Assembly (NCBI RefSeq): GCF_025449335.1
Contig: NZ_CP104883.1
Coordinates: forward strand, 377,501-441,500
Length of the DNA: 64,000 bases
Direction: 5' to 3'
Source of the DNA: Bartonella sp. HY328
GTDB lineage: Bacteria > Pseudomonadota > Alphaproteobacteria > Rhizobiales > Rhizobiaceae
This document shows positions 48,816 to 57,635 of the stretch, piece by piece (the first letter of the stretch is position 1; each line of letters opens with the position of its first letter). The position numbers were made by a program, and so were the translations under genes. The notes beneath the pieces were generated by a model, which saw only the letters and a list, made by a program, of their open reading frames with translations, did no database searches and was not told where the DNA came from.

Positions 48816-49933
48816 TATTTGATTGTTTCGTGAATAAAGCAGTGATCAATTTTTTCGGGACTAAAGCTTGCCTTAGCTGCCTCTGCAATATTATCAAGGC
48901 TTGGAAAAATTTTTTCTTTTGTAATGTCTTCTCTCTTAAGTAAGCGTTTAAATTCCGTTACATGTTCTTGGGGAAGAATAAACTTTCGCAAAATTCCATG
49001 TTTTTGATTGAATTTTTTAATTTCGTAATTGCATGGCAAAGGGAAAACATTGAGACCAGCAATAATTGCATCTTCGTAGCTTGGCCATCTACCTTCAGAT
49101 GCATAATAGTTTTGCGCAAAATGCCAATTTATTGAGGTTAAAAGCCCTTCTTGCGCTCTAATATAAATATTTTCACGTCTATTAGCAAAAGTTGCATAAA
49201 TAAGCAAAGGTATCATGGTCTTTTTGGGTCTTAAATCCCAATTGTCTTTGAATAAATGAGATAGGGACATTAGGTCTAAAGCAAATATGACAATATCATT
49301 TTGGCAAGATGTATCATTATAAGACGCAAAATAGCTTGCAATAAGCGGGTTTTCAGTCCAGTCTAACATCCGAGTTGGAATGTTATAATGCTGAGCCAAA
49401 GCTATGTCTTTGTCACTTGATGGATCAACTTTTGCTAAAACATATTTTTGCATGCCGCCGTCACTAATTTCCCTGCTAAAGATATTGAATGGGTGATGGT
49501 ATTCATGGTAGCGGCTAAAAAATGTAACGTCTTCAAAGTTTGGGTGAACCGGATATGCATTTAACCAAGCGCGTCGTTTGAATTCGTTTAACAATGCAAA
49601 TTCCATATGTACCCATGCACATGCTTCCATTTGATTTAATGATAATAATTGTGCTTCTGATAGTTTTTTGCGCCCCTTTAAAGATTGAAACTTTTCGTAT
49701 TGTTTTTTTAGATATTCAATTTGTTTGAGTAGAGTTTTGAAATAGGGCTGATCATCACTATTGCGCCAGACTGATGGTATGAGAGACCAATTTGCATTAC
49801 TTTGTCCACGAAACACCCAGTGTGGGTTTTTGCTATTGTGCCAAAGATCATTACTCTTGCGCATTATCTCTAAAAAAAGTTTCGGGCAATTAATAATTGT
49901 GCCGTGATCTTCATCTTGTATTTTATTTATCAA
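48815..49933 (-). CDS. FRG-domain protein
   Basis: This 372-residue protein starts with an FRG domain, named for the F/YRG motif: HWVFRGQSNANWSLIPSVWR at about 38-57, and further on ALAQHYNIPTRMLDWTENPLIASYFA (about 188-213). The domain occurs in phage-related and toxin or abortive-infection-like proteins; its activity is undetermined. No partner gene is adjacent. The start is TTG at 49933, after GGAAGGGG at nine bases; there is no nearer ATG. It is the only plausible defence-type gene in this part. Confidence 0.8.
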   Translation of the reverse strand: MINKIQDEDHGTIINCPKLFLEIMRKSNDLWHNSKNPHWVFRGQSNANWSLIPSVWRNSDDQPYFKTLLKQIEYLKKQYEKFQSLKGRKKLSEAQLLSLNQMEACAWVHMEFALLNEFKRRAWLNAYPVHPNFEDVTFFSRYHEYHHPFNIFSREISDGGMQKYVLAKVDPSSDKDIALAQHYNIPTRMLDWTENPLIASYFASYNDTSCQNDIVIFALDLMSLSHLFKDNWDLRPKKTMIPLLIYATFANRRENIYIRAQEGLLTSINWHFAQNYYASEGRWPSYEDAIIAGLNVFPLPCNYEIKKFNQKHGILRKFILPQEHVTEFKRLLKREDITKEKIFPSLDNIAEAAKASFSPEKIDHCFIHETIK

Positions 49934-50560
49934 TATTTTTTCCCCTTCCGCTTATGTAGGGAACAATACTCGCCGCAAAAGTAGTATGCAATAGAATTTA
50001 ACCCTATATCAGAATAACCACTGACGGAGATGGATGGATTTGCCATTTTATAAAAAAATGCTAATATGCTGCATGTTATGCGCTGGAATTTATCATTTTC
50101 GACAGCGTGCTTTTAAAAAGGCTAATTTGTTTATCTAATACAATAAAAGACTTTTTAAGTGTGCCTTTTATTTCAGTGAAAGTTATCAGTTTTTACTTAT
50201 AAAATCGCGAATATATAGCTTATGAGATTACGCATTTTACCTTTGGCGCGTTATGTGGGTAAATTTTTATCCGTGATCAATATTACTTATTGCTAACTGA
50301 GACTCGATCAACGTGTTTATCTTTACCGATTGATAGCGCCTGAGTTATTGATATCAAAAAATAGCTTTTGGTTTACGCCCCAAATTTTATTGCTCAAATG
50401 ATCGCTTCTTTCATAAAATGAAGCGAGTTAGCATCGACTTTTATTGATCTATTGGGTTTTATTTGCCTAAAAATAAATGGCGATATAGGCTTTTTAATGA
50501 GGTAGCCTTTTTATGTCATATCACTGCAATAAATCTGTGCGATACATAAATTATCGGTGT
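49934..50560. other. Intergenic region with no gene
   Basis: About 620 bases hold no credible reading frame. A perfect small hairpin (TCGCTTC/GAAGCGA) occurs near 50401-50430 without a U tract. The region leads into the structured locus at 50561. Confidence 0.4.
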
Positions 50561-50642
50561 TATTGTCATGGCTTTGACCACGGATGTACTGGCAAAGCCT
50601 GACAAAGGGTCGGGCACTCCATTTCCCGACCTTTGCTTTTTT
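50561..50642 (+). ncRNA. Candidate small RNA ending in a strong terminator
   Basis: A first hairpin pairs GGCTTTG (50570-50576) with CAAAGCC (50593-50599). Four bases later an 11-pair stem (CAAAG-G-GTCGGG with CCCGACCTTTG, one bulged G) encloses the loop CACTCCATTT and is followed by CTTTTTT. The loop CACTCCATTT is pyrimidine-rich and could pair with ribosome-binding sites. Neighbouring genes are both on the minus strand, so the plus-strand terminator needs its own transcript. The 5' end is not defined. Confidence 0.5.
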
Positions 50643-50673
50643 AAGCGGATGATTTTTTCATCCGCTTTTTTTT
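50643..50673 (+). terminator. Second tandem terminator
   Basis: AAGCGGATGA and TCATCCGCTT form a ten-pair stem followed by a run of eight T. It directly follows the terminator at 50603-50642, giving two in tandem on the plus strand. The 75-codon minus-strand frame across both is an artefact of the hairpins. Confidence 0.8.
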
Positions 50674-50790
50674 GCGCATTTTGAAGCTTTTGTACAAAAA
50701 TTTTAGCCAGTTTTGTTTGTCGATGTCGCACGGCAATACTCAACTTAAAAATGTTACTGCTTCAATAATCAAAAGGCGTGGTATAAATCT

Positions 50791-52044
50791 TTAAACATTA
50801 AAGGCCCATTCACCTTGGCGGAATACTGCAACGCGGCTACCATCTGGCTTTATGCCATCAATATCCATATCTTTGCCACCAATCATCCAGTCAATATGGA
50901 TGAAGCTGCGATTGCCGCCAAGCTGCGCAATCTGCTCTGCGCTCAAAGATGCACCATCCTTAAAACATTTTGAATAGCATTGGCCCAGCGCAATATGACA
51001 AGCAGCATTCTCGTCAAATAAGGTATTATAAAACAATAAACCACTTGCAGAAATTGGTGAAGAATGAGGCACAAGCGCAACTTCACCTAAGTGACGGGCG
51101 CCTTCATCGGTATCAAGTACTCGATTTAAGACCTCTTCGCCCTTTGATGCCTTGGCTTCAACCACTTTACCATTTTCAAAACGCATGAAAATATCATCAA
51201 TTAAACTACCTTGATGCGACAATGGCTTGGTAGAGCGTACATAACCATCAACCTTGCTATGATGAGGCGTTGTAAACACTTCTTCTGTTGGAATATTGGG
51301 GTTACAAATAATACCATTTTTTGCCATTGATGCACCGCCATGCCATTCATGCTCATCGGCAAGACCAACGGTTAGATCGGTTATGGCGCTTTTAAAATGC
51401 AGCGCAGCAAAATTTTGACCATTGAGCCATGAACTGCGAAGGCGTAAATTGGCATTATGACGTTGCCAAGCACCCACCGCATCTTCATTATCAACACGGC
51501 TTGCTTTAAAAATAGCCTCGGCCAATTGGTGGGTTGCTTCATCTTCGCTCAAATCTGGAAATACTACTTTTGCCCATGATGGATTAGGATAGGAAACAAT
51601 ATTCCAATTTACATCAAAACCGGCAATTTTTTCAAGCGCAGGTTGATAGGCAAGCGAGGTTGCTTTGTTAAGGCGCGATACTTTTTCAGGATCTTCATTG
51701 GAAAGCAATAGTGGATTATCACCAGCAATGGCAAGGCGGGCTGCGCCATTTTCAAAAGCTTTTGCCATGCCTTCATAAAGCCAACCGGCTGCGCGGTCAA
51801 AGCTTGCATCTTGGGCATTGTGAAAACGGGAAAGGCTTAAAACTTCATCACCAAAAAATGGTATTACGACACCGGCGCCCGCCTTATAGGCATGATGGGC
51901 AATGCGGCGTACCAAAGGCAATGCAGCGATCGGCGCCGTTAAGACAATGTCTTGTCCTTCTTTTAGACCAAGCCCAACCTTAACTGCAACTTCTGCCAAG
52001 CGGTCAAGCTTTGTTTCATCAATAATTGTCTTTGGTTTTTGCAT
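50791..52044 (-). CDS. M29 family aminopeptidase
   Basis: This 417-residue cytosolic metallo-aminopeptidase belongs to the AmpS/PepS/AmpT (M29) family. Family segments are visible: DVNWNIVSYPNPSWAKVVFPD, GLADEHEWHGG, NIPTEEVFTTP (a metal-binding Glu), GKVVEAKASKGEEVL, and the C-terminal SFIHIDWMIG, whose His-x-Asp supplies ligands. Length is typical. It is alone on the minus strand and starts with ATG at 52044. Confidence 0.93.
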   Translation of the reverse strand: MQKPKTIIDETKLDRLAEVAVKVGLGLKEGQDIVLTAPIAALPLVRRIAHHAYKAGAGVVIPFFGDEVLSLSRFHNAQDASFDRAAGWLYEGMAKAFENGAARLAIAGDNPLLLSNEDPEKVSRLNKATSLAYQPALEKIAGFDVNWNIVSYPNPSWAKVVFPDLSEDEATHQLAEAIFKASRVDNEDAVGAWQRHNANLRLRSSWLNGQNFAALHFKSAITDLTVGLADEHEWHGGASMAKNGIICNPNIPTEEVFTTPHHSKVDGYVRSTKPLSHQGSLIDDIFMRFENGKVVEAKASKGEEVLNRVLDTDEGARHLGEVALVPHSSPISASGLLFYNTLFDENAACHIALGQCYSKCFKDGASLSAEQIAQLGGNRSFIHIDWMIGGKDMDIDGIKPDGSRVAVFRQGEWAFNV

Positions 52045-52168
52045 GGAATTTGACCTCGTTTAATTTATAAATCATTCTACTAAATTACTAAAGCTAAGCT
52101 ATATTATTTCTTAATTGGAATTAAGCCTATCACTAGTCGCTTTACAAATGTCTTAATGATGCGTGAAA

Positions 52169-52654
52169 TTAGCGTATGAAAGTTTGCTTCACGCGTTTTG
52201 ATTTCCATATATAGATTAGGAGAATTATATCTAAGGCCAAACTTAAAAAATTGGTAAAATATATGTTAAAAAAACGTATAAAAAATTCGATGTTAAAGAT
52301 ATAATCCAAGTTTTTCTCTTGGAATATACATCCTGCATCATAAATAATATTTCCAAGTAGAAATATTATGAACATATAAGGAAAATAGCTATATTTTTTG
52401 AAATAACCAATGGTGGCAATTAATAAAATAACATACAAAAATAATTGCAATGTAAAATCTACTTTAAATATAGAAAACGCAAACAATTTATCAGAAAAAT
52501 CTATATTGTAAATGCCTATAATACTATCGATGCAAATGAATATAAAAAAGATGAGATAGAGCCCCACCCAATAAAGCGCTCCACCAATTTTTGGCGCACT
52601 ATTTGGCTGTTTCTCAGCATTAATAGGATGACTACCCACGTTTTTTAATATCAT
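52169..52654 (-). CDS. DUF2569-like membrane protein (first)
   Basis: This 161-residue protein has four predicted membrane spans after a short polar N-terminus. The PKIGGALYWVGLYL segment and the C-terminal SKRVKQTF resemble the DUF2569 family, whose role is unknown. It is very AT-rich and shares its layout and ending with the gene 86 bases upstream, so the two arose by tandem duplication. The ATG at 52654 was used. Confidence 0.6.
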   Translation of the reverse strand: MILKNVGSHPINAEKQPNSAPKIGGALYWVGLYLIFFIFICIDSIIGIYNIDFSDKLFAFSIFKVDFTLQLFLYVILLIATIGYFKKYSYFPYMFIIFLLGNIIYDAGCIFQEKNLDYIFNIEFFIRFFNIYFTNFLSLALDIILLIYIWKSKRVKQTFIR

Positions 52655-52740
52655 AATGTTTCCTACTTAATCATAAAATGGGCTAAGTATATAAATTTAT
52701 GCAAGACGTTTTTTATAAAATATTTGGTTTTATAAAATGA

Positions 52741-53193
52741 CTAATTAATAAATGTATTTTTTACCCGTTTTGAAAGGGTAATATAGATAAGGAAGATGAT
52801 ATCCAAAGCTGTCCACAACCAATAAGTATAGGGGATAGTAGTATTAACATCAGAATAGCCATATTTTAAGATATACGTTACTTGCAATGCCCAAATAATA
52901 TGATGACATATTTTATAGATTAAAAATGCACTAAAAAAGGAAGGGAAGTAACGCCTTTCTTTAATTAAGCCGATAAAAGCAATAGTCAACAAGATTTTTT
53001 CAAAAAAGAATGGTGCTTTAAAAACGGATTTTAAAAATTGAAATGCTCGATCAATATCAGATATATAAAGAATATCACGTAAGATGTTAAATACTTCGCC
53101 AACGACTAAATATGTTAAGTAAATGGCAACGATGTACAGCAAGCCACCAATGGTAGATTTATTGGTTGATTTAAATCCAGTTAACGCCTTCAT
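52741..53193 (-). CDS. DUF2569-like membrane protein (second)
   Basis: This 150-residue protein has four predicted membrane spans. It shares with its neighbour the IGGLLYIVAIYL start of the first span, the last span LDIIFLIYI and the ending SKRVKNTFIN. Function is unknown. GGGGTGAG directly precedes the ATG at 53193. The divergence between the copies is high, so the duplication is not recent. Confidence 0.6.
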   Translation of the reverse strand: MKALTGFKSTNKSTIGGLLYIVAIYLTYLVVGEVFNILRDILYISDIDRAFQFLKSVFKAPFFFEKILLTIAFIGLIKERRYFPSFFSAFLIYKICHHIIWALQVTYILKYGYSDVNTTIPYTYWLWTALDIIFLIYITLSKRVKNTFIN

Positions 53194-53571
53194 CTCACCC
53201 CACTATAGCTTAGATAAAAATTATTTTAGCTATTTAATATGAAATATAGTTGAAATTTTATTGCATCAAGTTTTATCTTTTACAAGGTGGAAAATAAATA
53301 TATTGTCTTATTGAAAACGGTTTTGCGTAAGTCCATTCATAAAACCAATTGAAATTTTCTTTTATTTTGCAACGATAAAATATACTGACATAGTTATGGT
53401 AATCATTTATCTTATGATAAAATGATCAAAATCGATATCAAATAAATATAGAAATATTTTAATTTAATTTTTTTATATTTGTATTTTACAATAAATTTTG
53501 TTTTATCAGTCAATTTACAATCAAAGCATTTACAATAAAAATAAGCGTATCTATAGGAAAGAGACCGGTTC
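53194..53571. other. AT-rich intergenic region
   Basis: About 380 bases, strongly AT-rich, lie upstream of the ABC-transporter remnant. No reading frame on either strand looks coding. It probably holds the old promoter of the iron transporter operon, but no Fur, Irr or RirA site was convincing. Confidence 0.35.
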
Positions 53572-54082
53572 GTGACACAATTTTTCTTGGACATATCGAA
53601 TATATCGCTTAAGTTTGCCAAAGTTAACGCTTTAGATACTGCTTCTTTTTGTGCCAATAAAGGTGATGTCATTTGTCTTATAGGCCAATCGGGGTGTGGA
53701 AAACCGAGTTTGCTACGCGCAATTGCTGGTATTGAGCGCCCCGATAGCGGTTACATCAATATTAATGGCCGTGAAATTTCGGTGCCAAACTGCTTTATTG
53801 AGCCAGAAATGCGCGATATTGGTTTTATGTTTCAAGATTATGCTTTGTTTCCTCATTTAAATGTTATGGATAACATATTGTTTGGCTTAAAGCGTGCCGA
53901 TAAAAATATTGCACGCCAACATTGTAAGCAAATTATTGAACGCCTTGGCCGCCCATCTTTATGGAGAAGCGGCGCGCGGCACCTATGAAGAAGCGTCGAT
54001 CGCCGCACTCCTTATTGTGGTTATTGGAATATTACCTGTAATTATTCTATCGCGATTAGGGCGGATTAAATCTAATTTGTAA
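53572..54082 (+). pseudogene. Remnant of a ferric iron ABC transporter (ATPase head joined to permease tail)
   Basis: From a GTG at 53572 the frame encodes the first 125 or so residues of an FbpC-type ATPase. It includes the Walker A region, where the Ser/Thr after the lysine is replaced by Pro (GCGKP), and MFQDYALFPHLNVMDN (Q-loop). Near 53950 homology stops. In the next frame the DNA encodes YGEAARGTYEEASIAALLIVVIGILPVIILSR, the last span of an FbpB-type permease, ending at 54082. The signature motif, Walker B and most of the permease are missing. A deletion or rearrangement fused two transporter genes, so a functional product is not expected. Confidence 0.8.
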
Positions 54083-54445
54083 GGTGTAGTTTTGGTTGAG
54101 CGTGTTGGTTTAAAAAAAGTAAAATGATTTTTATTAACTTTTACTACGATTGTCGGGTTATTAAATTAAAATAGATTATTGATAGATATAAAGCCAATAG
54201 TCATTAAATATATATAATATAAGAAATATATAATATATAATAAAATTAAAAAATATCAAGCAGAAATATATGTGTATAAATTAATTATTATTGAATAATA
54301 TTAAGCTATAAAGTAACAATTAGGTAAAGGTAACGGATTTTGCATTGATTTAAAATTAATTATATTTTAATTTTATGCATATCCGTTTCTTTTTCTGGGC
54401 TTAAAGCTTTCTTCTTTAATATATTTTTTGATGTGGGGTAGTAAA
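54083..54445. other. Extremely AT-rich region before the RTX-like gene
   Basis: About 360 bases, mostly A and T, probably include the promoter of the following gene. No gene or terminator for the upstream remnant was recognised. Confidence 0.35.
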
Positions 54446-56290
54446 ATGGCTATTGGAAATTTCTGGTCTGGTTGGAGTCTTAAATCTACTACAGGTACAA
54501 AGCAGATTGATGGCACTGATAATAATGATATTGTCAAGGTGTGGTCAAATGTAGAAAGTGCTGCAGGCGCTTCAACCAGCATTGATGTTGGCGATGGCAA
54601 TGATAGTATTTTTGTGGGCGGCCGCTTAACTGGTCGTGGTTCAAACTCAATCACCGGTGGTGATGGCAATAAGCTTCTTAATGTTTGGGGCGGTCTTGAT
54701 GCAACCAGTGGTGCTGAAAACAGCATCGTATTTGGCGATGGCAATCACGGTTTGACCTTCTTTTGGGGTATGAAAACGAATACTACAGGTAGCAACTCCA
54801 TCAGCTTAGGTGATGGCACAGATGTTATTTCTATTTTAGGCAATGTGCAATCAAGCAATCTCAATAAAATTTCCGTTGGTGATGGCACAAAAACGCTTAA
54901 AATCACCGGCAGTGTTACTGCTGCAAGTGACGCATCTAATCTGTTTTCAATGGGTGAGGGTACTCATATTGCCAGCGTTTGGGGCAATGTTGATGCGGCA
55001 GCAAATGGCGTAAATTCCTTTGCATTTGGTGCAGGTAAAACAGTTTTATCTATTGGCGGTCGTCTTATTGCTAGTGGTTCAAACCGTATAACTGCTGGTA
55101 ACGGCGATCATGTTTTGACCTTTGCACGTGGTGTAGAATCGCGCGCTGGTGGCGAAAATTCTGTAAAGCTTGGTGATGGCAATACGGTTTTAACCGTTGT
55201 AAACGGCGTTTATTCAAGTGGATTGAATGAATTTGTGATCGGCAATGGTGACCATGTTATAACAATTGCTGGTAACTTTACCGCAAATAATACCGGTACT
55301 AATAGTTTTACTGTAAATGGTGGCAAAACAGTTCTAACCATTGCAGGTCTTGTTGAAAGCTATCATCTTAACGATATTACAACCAGCACAGGCGATGATT
55401 TCTTAACCTTTGCTCGTGGTATGATTAGCCATCAAGATGGTATTAACAATATTAGCACTGGTGCGGGTAATGATACTTTACTTTTCACAAGCAAAGTGAC
55501 CGCTGCTGGAACCAATCATATTGATACAGGCGATGGTGACGATAAGGTTGTTTTTGGCCGTGGGCTAGATGCGCAAAATGGCGGTAAAAATGAAGTGTTT
55601 ACCGGTGAAGGGCATGATGTTGTCGAGATTTATGGCAATGTATTGGCTTCCGGAACTGGCTATAACCTTATTGATACAGGCGCAGGTAATGACCGTATTT
55701 CGCTTAATGGCTTTATTCAGCAGGGTGCGTTGCAAATTAATGCTGGCGAAGGTTATGATACATTAGAGCTTAACTCGCTCACTGTTGCTGGCTTTAATAC
55801 CTACTACCAAACATGGCTAACCGACATGTTCAATACAGATGGAATGGCAAATAGCAATATTGATGTATTGCGCGTTGATTCTGTAAAATCATTTGGCTTT
55901 GCAAATCTTGATTGGCTTGGCACTTTGATTAATGAATTTAACGAAAGTCATGACAACCAGCTTGGCTTGGAAGTTGATATTAGTGGTTATGGTCGCAATA
56001 TTAATGCTGGCAATCTGTTTAGTGATGATTTTAGCTCTGCAGTTACAGCACTTGACCTAACTGGTAACGGCAAAAATACATTAAGCTTTAACGGTTCGCT
56101 TTTTGATAATGGCTTTGATGATAAAAGTCTTAACATTAAGGGTGACGGTAGTGATGTTGTTAAACTTGATAATAGCTGGTCGCTTACTAATGGCAGCTAT
56201 ACCGATGGTGCAGGCGTTGTTTATAATGTCTATTCCCATGGGGACGAAAATCTACACATCCAAGCTGGCGTTAACGTAACAATCGTTTAA
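54446..56290 (+). CDS. Large RTX-like tandem-repeat protein
   Basis: This 614-residue acidic protein has no signal peptide. Residues from about 30 to 445 form about 17 tandem units that mostly alternate between 23 and 25 residues. A typical unit is NSIxxGDGNxxLxxxGxVxAxxxG. Each unit holds one GDGN/GDGD/GAGN turn and one later GxV turn, as in a two-strand beta-solenoid; the GDGxD turns resemble RTX calcium sites (GGxGxDxLx). The last 170 residues are non-repetitive. Lack of a signal peptide and the RTX look suggest type I secretion, but no such exporter is nearby. GGGG precedes the ATG at 54446. The family is not known to me. Confidence 0.75.
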   Translation: MAIGNFWSGWSLKSTTGTKQIDGTDNNDIVKVWSNVESAAGASTSIDVGDGNDSIFVGGRLTGRGSNSITGGDGNKLLNVWGGLDATSGAENSIVFGDGNHGLTFFWGMKTNTTGSNSISLGDGTDVISILGNVQSSNLNKISVGDGTKTLKITGSVTAASDASNLFSMGEGTHIASVWGNVDAAANGVNSFAFGAGKTVLSIGGRLIASGSNRITAGNGDHVLTFARGVESRAGGENSVKLGDGNTVLTVVNGVYSSGLNEFVIGNGDHVITIAGNFTANNTGTNSFTVNGGKTVLTIAGLVESYHLNDITTSTGDDFLTFARGMISHQDGINNISTGAGNDTLLFTSKVTAAGTNHIDTGDGDDKVVFGRGLDAQNGGKNEVFTGEGHDVVEIYGNVLASGTGYNLIDTGAGNDRISLNGFIQQGALQINAGEGYDTLELNSLTVAGFNTYYQTWLTDMFNTDGMANSNIDVLRVDSVKSFGFANLDWLGTLINEFNESHDNQLGLEVDISGYGRNINAGNLFSDDFSSAVTALDLTGNGKNTLSFNGSLFDNGFDDKSLNIKGDGSDVVKLDNSWSLTNGSYTDGAGVVYNVYSHGDENLHIQAGVNVTIV

Positions 56291-56310
56291 ACTTTTGCTT
56301 TAAAATATTT

Positions 56311-56353
56311 ACACCGCCTCTTACCTATAATTGGGCAAGAGGCGGTGTTTTTA
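56311..56353 (+). terminator. Rho-independent terminator after the RTX-like gene
   Basis: ACACCGCCTCTT (56311-56322) and AAGAGGCGGTGT (56337-56348) form a perfect 12-pair stem followed by TTTTT. It lies 20 bases after the stop codon. Confidence 0.92.
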
Positions 56354-56546
56354 TTATCAGTCTTGTTTGCTTAGAAAATCTTAAGTCGCCCTTATCGATA
56401 ATTATGCCTATTCAAAAATGCAGTTGAAAATTTGCTGTAAGAGTTGCTTATTGATAATGACACACTAATTTAACTGCAACGCTTATATCTTAGTCGTTGT
56501 AGTCATTATTTTAACTAAAGCGCACCTGCAAAGATGAAAAATAGTT

Positions 56547-56753
56547 TTAATATTGGCTAAGTTTCATATTTTCCGTATATTCAATGCCGTCAACTTCTTT
56601 AATTACGGCTTGCCCGCATTGCATAATGCCTGTTTCAGGATTGGCAGCATAAGTCGGGCTACCATAGAGCATCCAGCCATTATTGAGAGCCGCAGTCACT
56701 TTGTGACAAAAGCTTGCATCATCCGGCCCGGTTAAAAAGCGATATAATTTCAT
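56547..56753 (-). CDS. DUF1737 protein
   Basis: This 68-residue protein consists of a DUF1737 domain: MKLYRFLTGPDDASFCHKVTAALNNGW, then GSPTYA, and MQCGQAVIKE near the end. The family is small, cytosolic and of unknown role. The frame continues upstream, but AAGGAGAG six bases before the ATG at 56753 fixes the start. Confidence 0.8.
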   Translation of the reverse strand: MKLYRFLTGPDDASFCHKVTAALNNGWMLYGSPTYAANPETGIMQCGQAVIKEVDGIEYTENMKLSQY

Positions 56754-57017
56754 TATAGCTCTCCTTGAAAGTGGTCTAAATGAATATAGAGTAAAATTTT
56801 CCGCTTGCATAGATCATGAGTTTGAGCCAAAAAGTCGCTTTTAAAAAAGTGGCTGAACCATTTGTTTGTGACATGAGGCGTTCAAATTATATTTGTCTCA
56901 TAGACTACAAAAAACAGCCTTGAAACCTCCATTTTTATAATCAATGATGTAAAGCTGATTTAACTTTTATGTAAAAATGCTTTATACTATTTAAAAAGCA
57001 ATGGATAGGAATATGAC

Positions 57018-57284
57018 ATGGGCAGATGGTTGCAATCATTTTTGGGTGACACACCTGGTCGGGTTTTGGTAAAATTACTGATCTTCTCACTTATAATCGG
57101 TGCTCTACTCAATTTTTTTGGTTGGACGCCAGTTAATGTTTTTGAACGTCTTTGGGATACCCTTGTCCACTTATGGCACAGTGGTTTTTCTTCCGCTAGC
57201 CAATTGTTCAGTGTCATTTTTGTTGGGGCTGCCGTGGTGGTGCCGATTTTTATTATTATCCGTATTTTGAGTTTGCGGAAATAA
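57018..57284 (+). CDS. DUF6460-like small membrane protein
   Basis: This 88-residue protein has two membrane spans (about 18-38 and 62-84). A middle section with GWTPVNVFERLWDTLVHLW is typical of a small integral-membrane family common in Rhizobiales (DUF6460 in my reading). The role is unknown. It is a single gene, with AGGAATATGAC upstream of the ATG at 57018, and is followed at once by a MITE. Confidence 0.7.
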   Translation: MGRWLQSFLGDTPGRVLVKLLIFSLIIGALLNFFGWTPVNVFERLWDTLVHLWHSGFSSASQLFSVIFVGAAVVVPIFIIIRILSLRK

Positions 57285-57343
57285 CGCCCAGTGCTGGTTT
57301 TAAAAAGGGTATGGCAGCAACAAAGTGTGGTGTGAATTGGCTA

Positions 57344-57635
57344 GGGTCAGGACCTATTAATTTGAACGAAATGGTATGAGTAAATTTTAGGGAGAACCCA
57401 AAGATTAAAGGTGAGAAGATCCGCCGAGAAATATGAATATTTTCAAGGATGTTCGACAAAGTTATAGCGAAAATTTACTTGTATGCTGAAAGGACACAAA
57501 AACAGCTGTAATCTACTGCGTCGTAAAGCTCAAATGGGTATACCACCCACTTCTCGCTTTCCTCGCCCTTTATATCAAAAATGTATATTTTGCTGTTTAT
57601 TGTGCTTGTTTCTTTATATTAATAGGTCCTGACCC
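57344..57635. mobile_element. 292-bp MITE with 18-bp terminal inverted repeats
   Basis: GGGTCAGGACCTATTAAT at 57344-57361 is repeated in perfect inversion at 57618-57635. Both ends are flanked by TA (57342-57343 and 57636-57637), the duplication expected of Tc1/mariner-IS630-like or some IS5-group enzymes. The 292 bases between hold no transposase frame, so it must be moved in trans. Its right edge supplies the last base of the stop codon of the S24 repressor gene. Confidence 0.75.

Noticed and set aside
50516..50743. A 75-codon minus-strand frame
   Set aside because: It is an artefact of tandem terminator hairpins and a candidate small RNA on the other strand.
53572..53988. A functional iron ABC transporter ATPase
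   Set aside because: The signature motif, Walker B and H-loop are missing, and the Walker A Ser/Thr is replaced by Pro.
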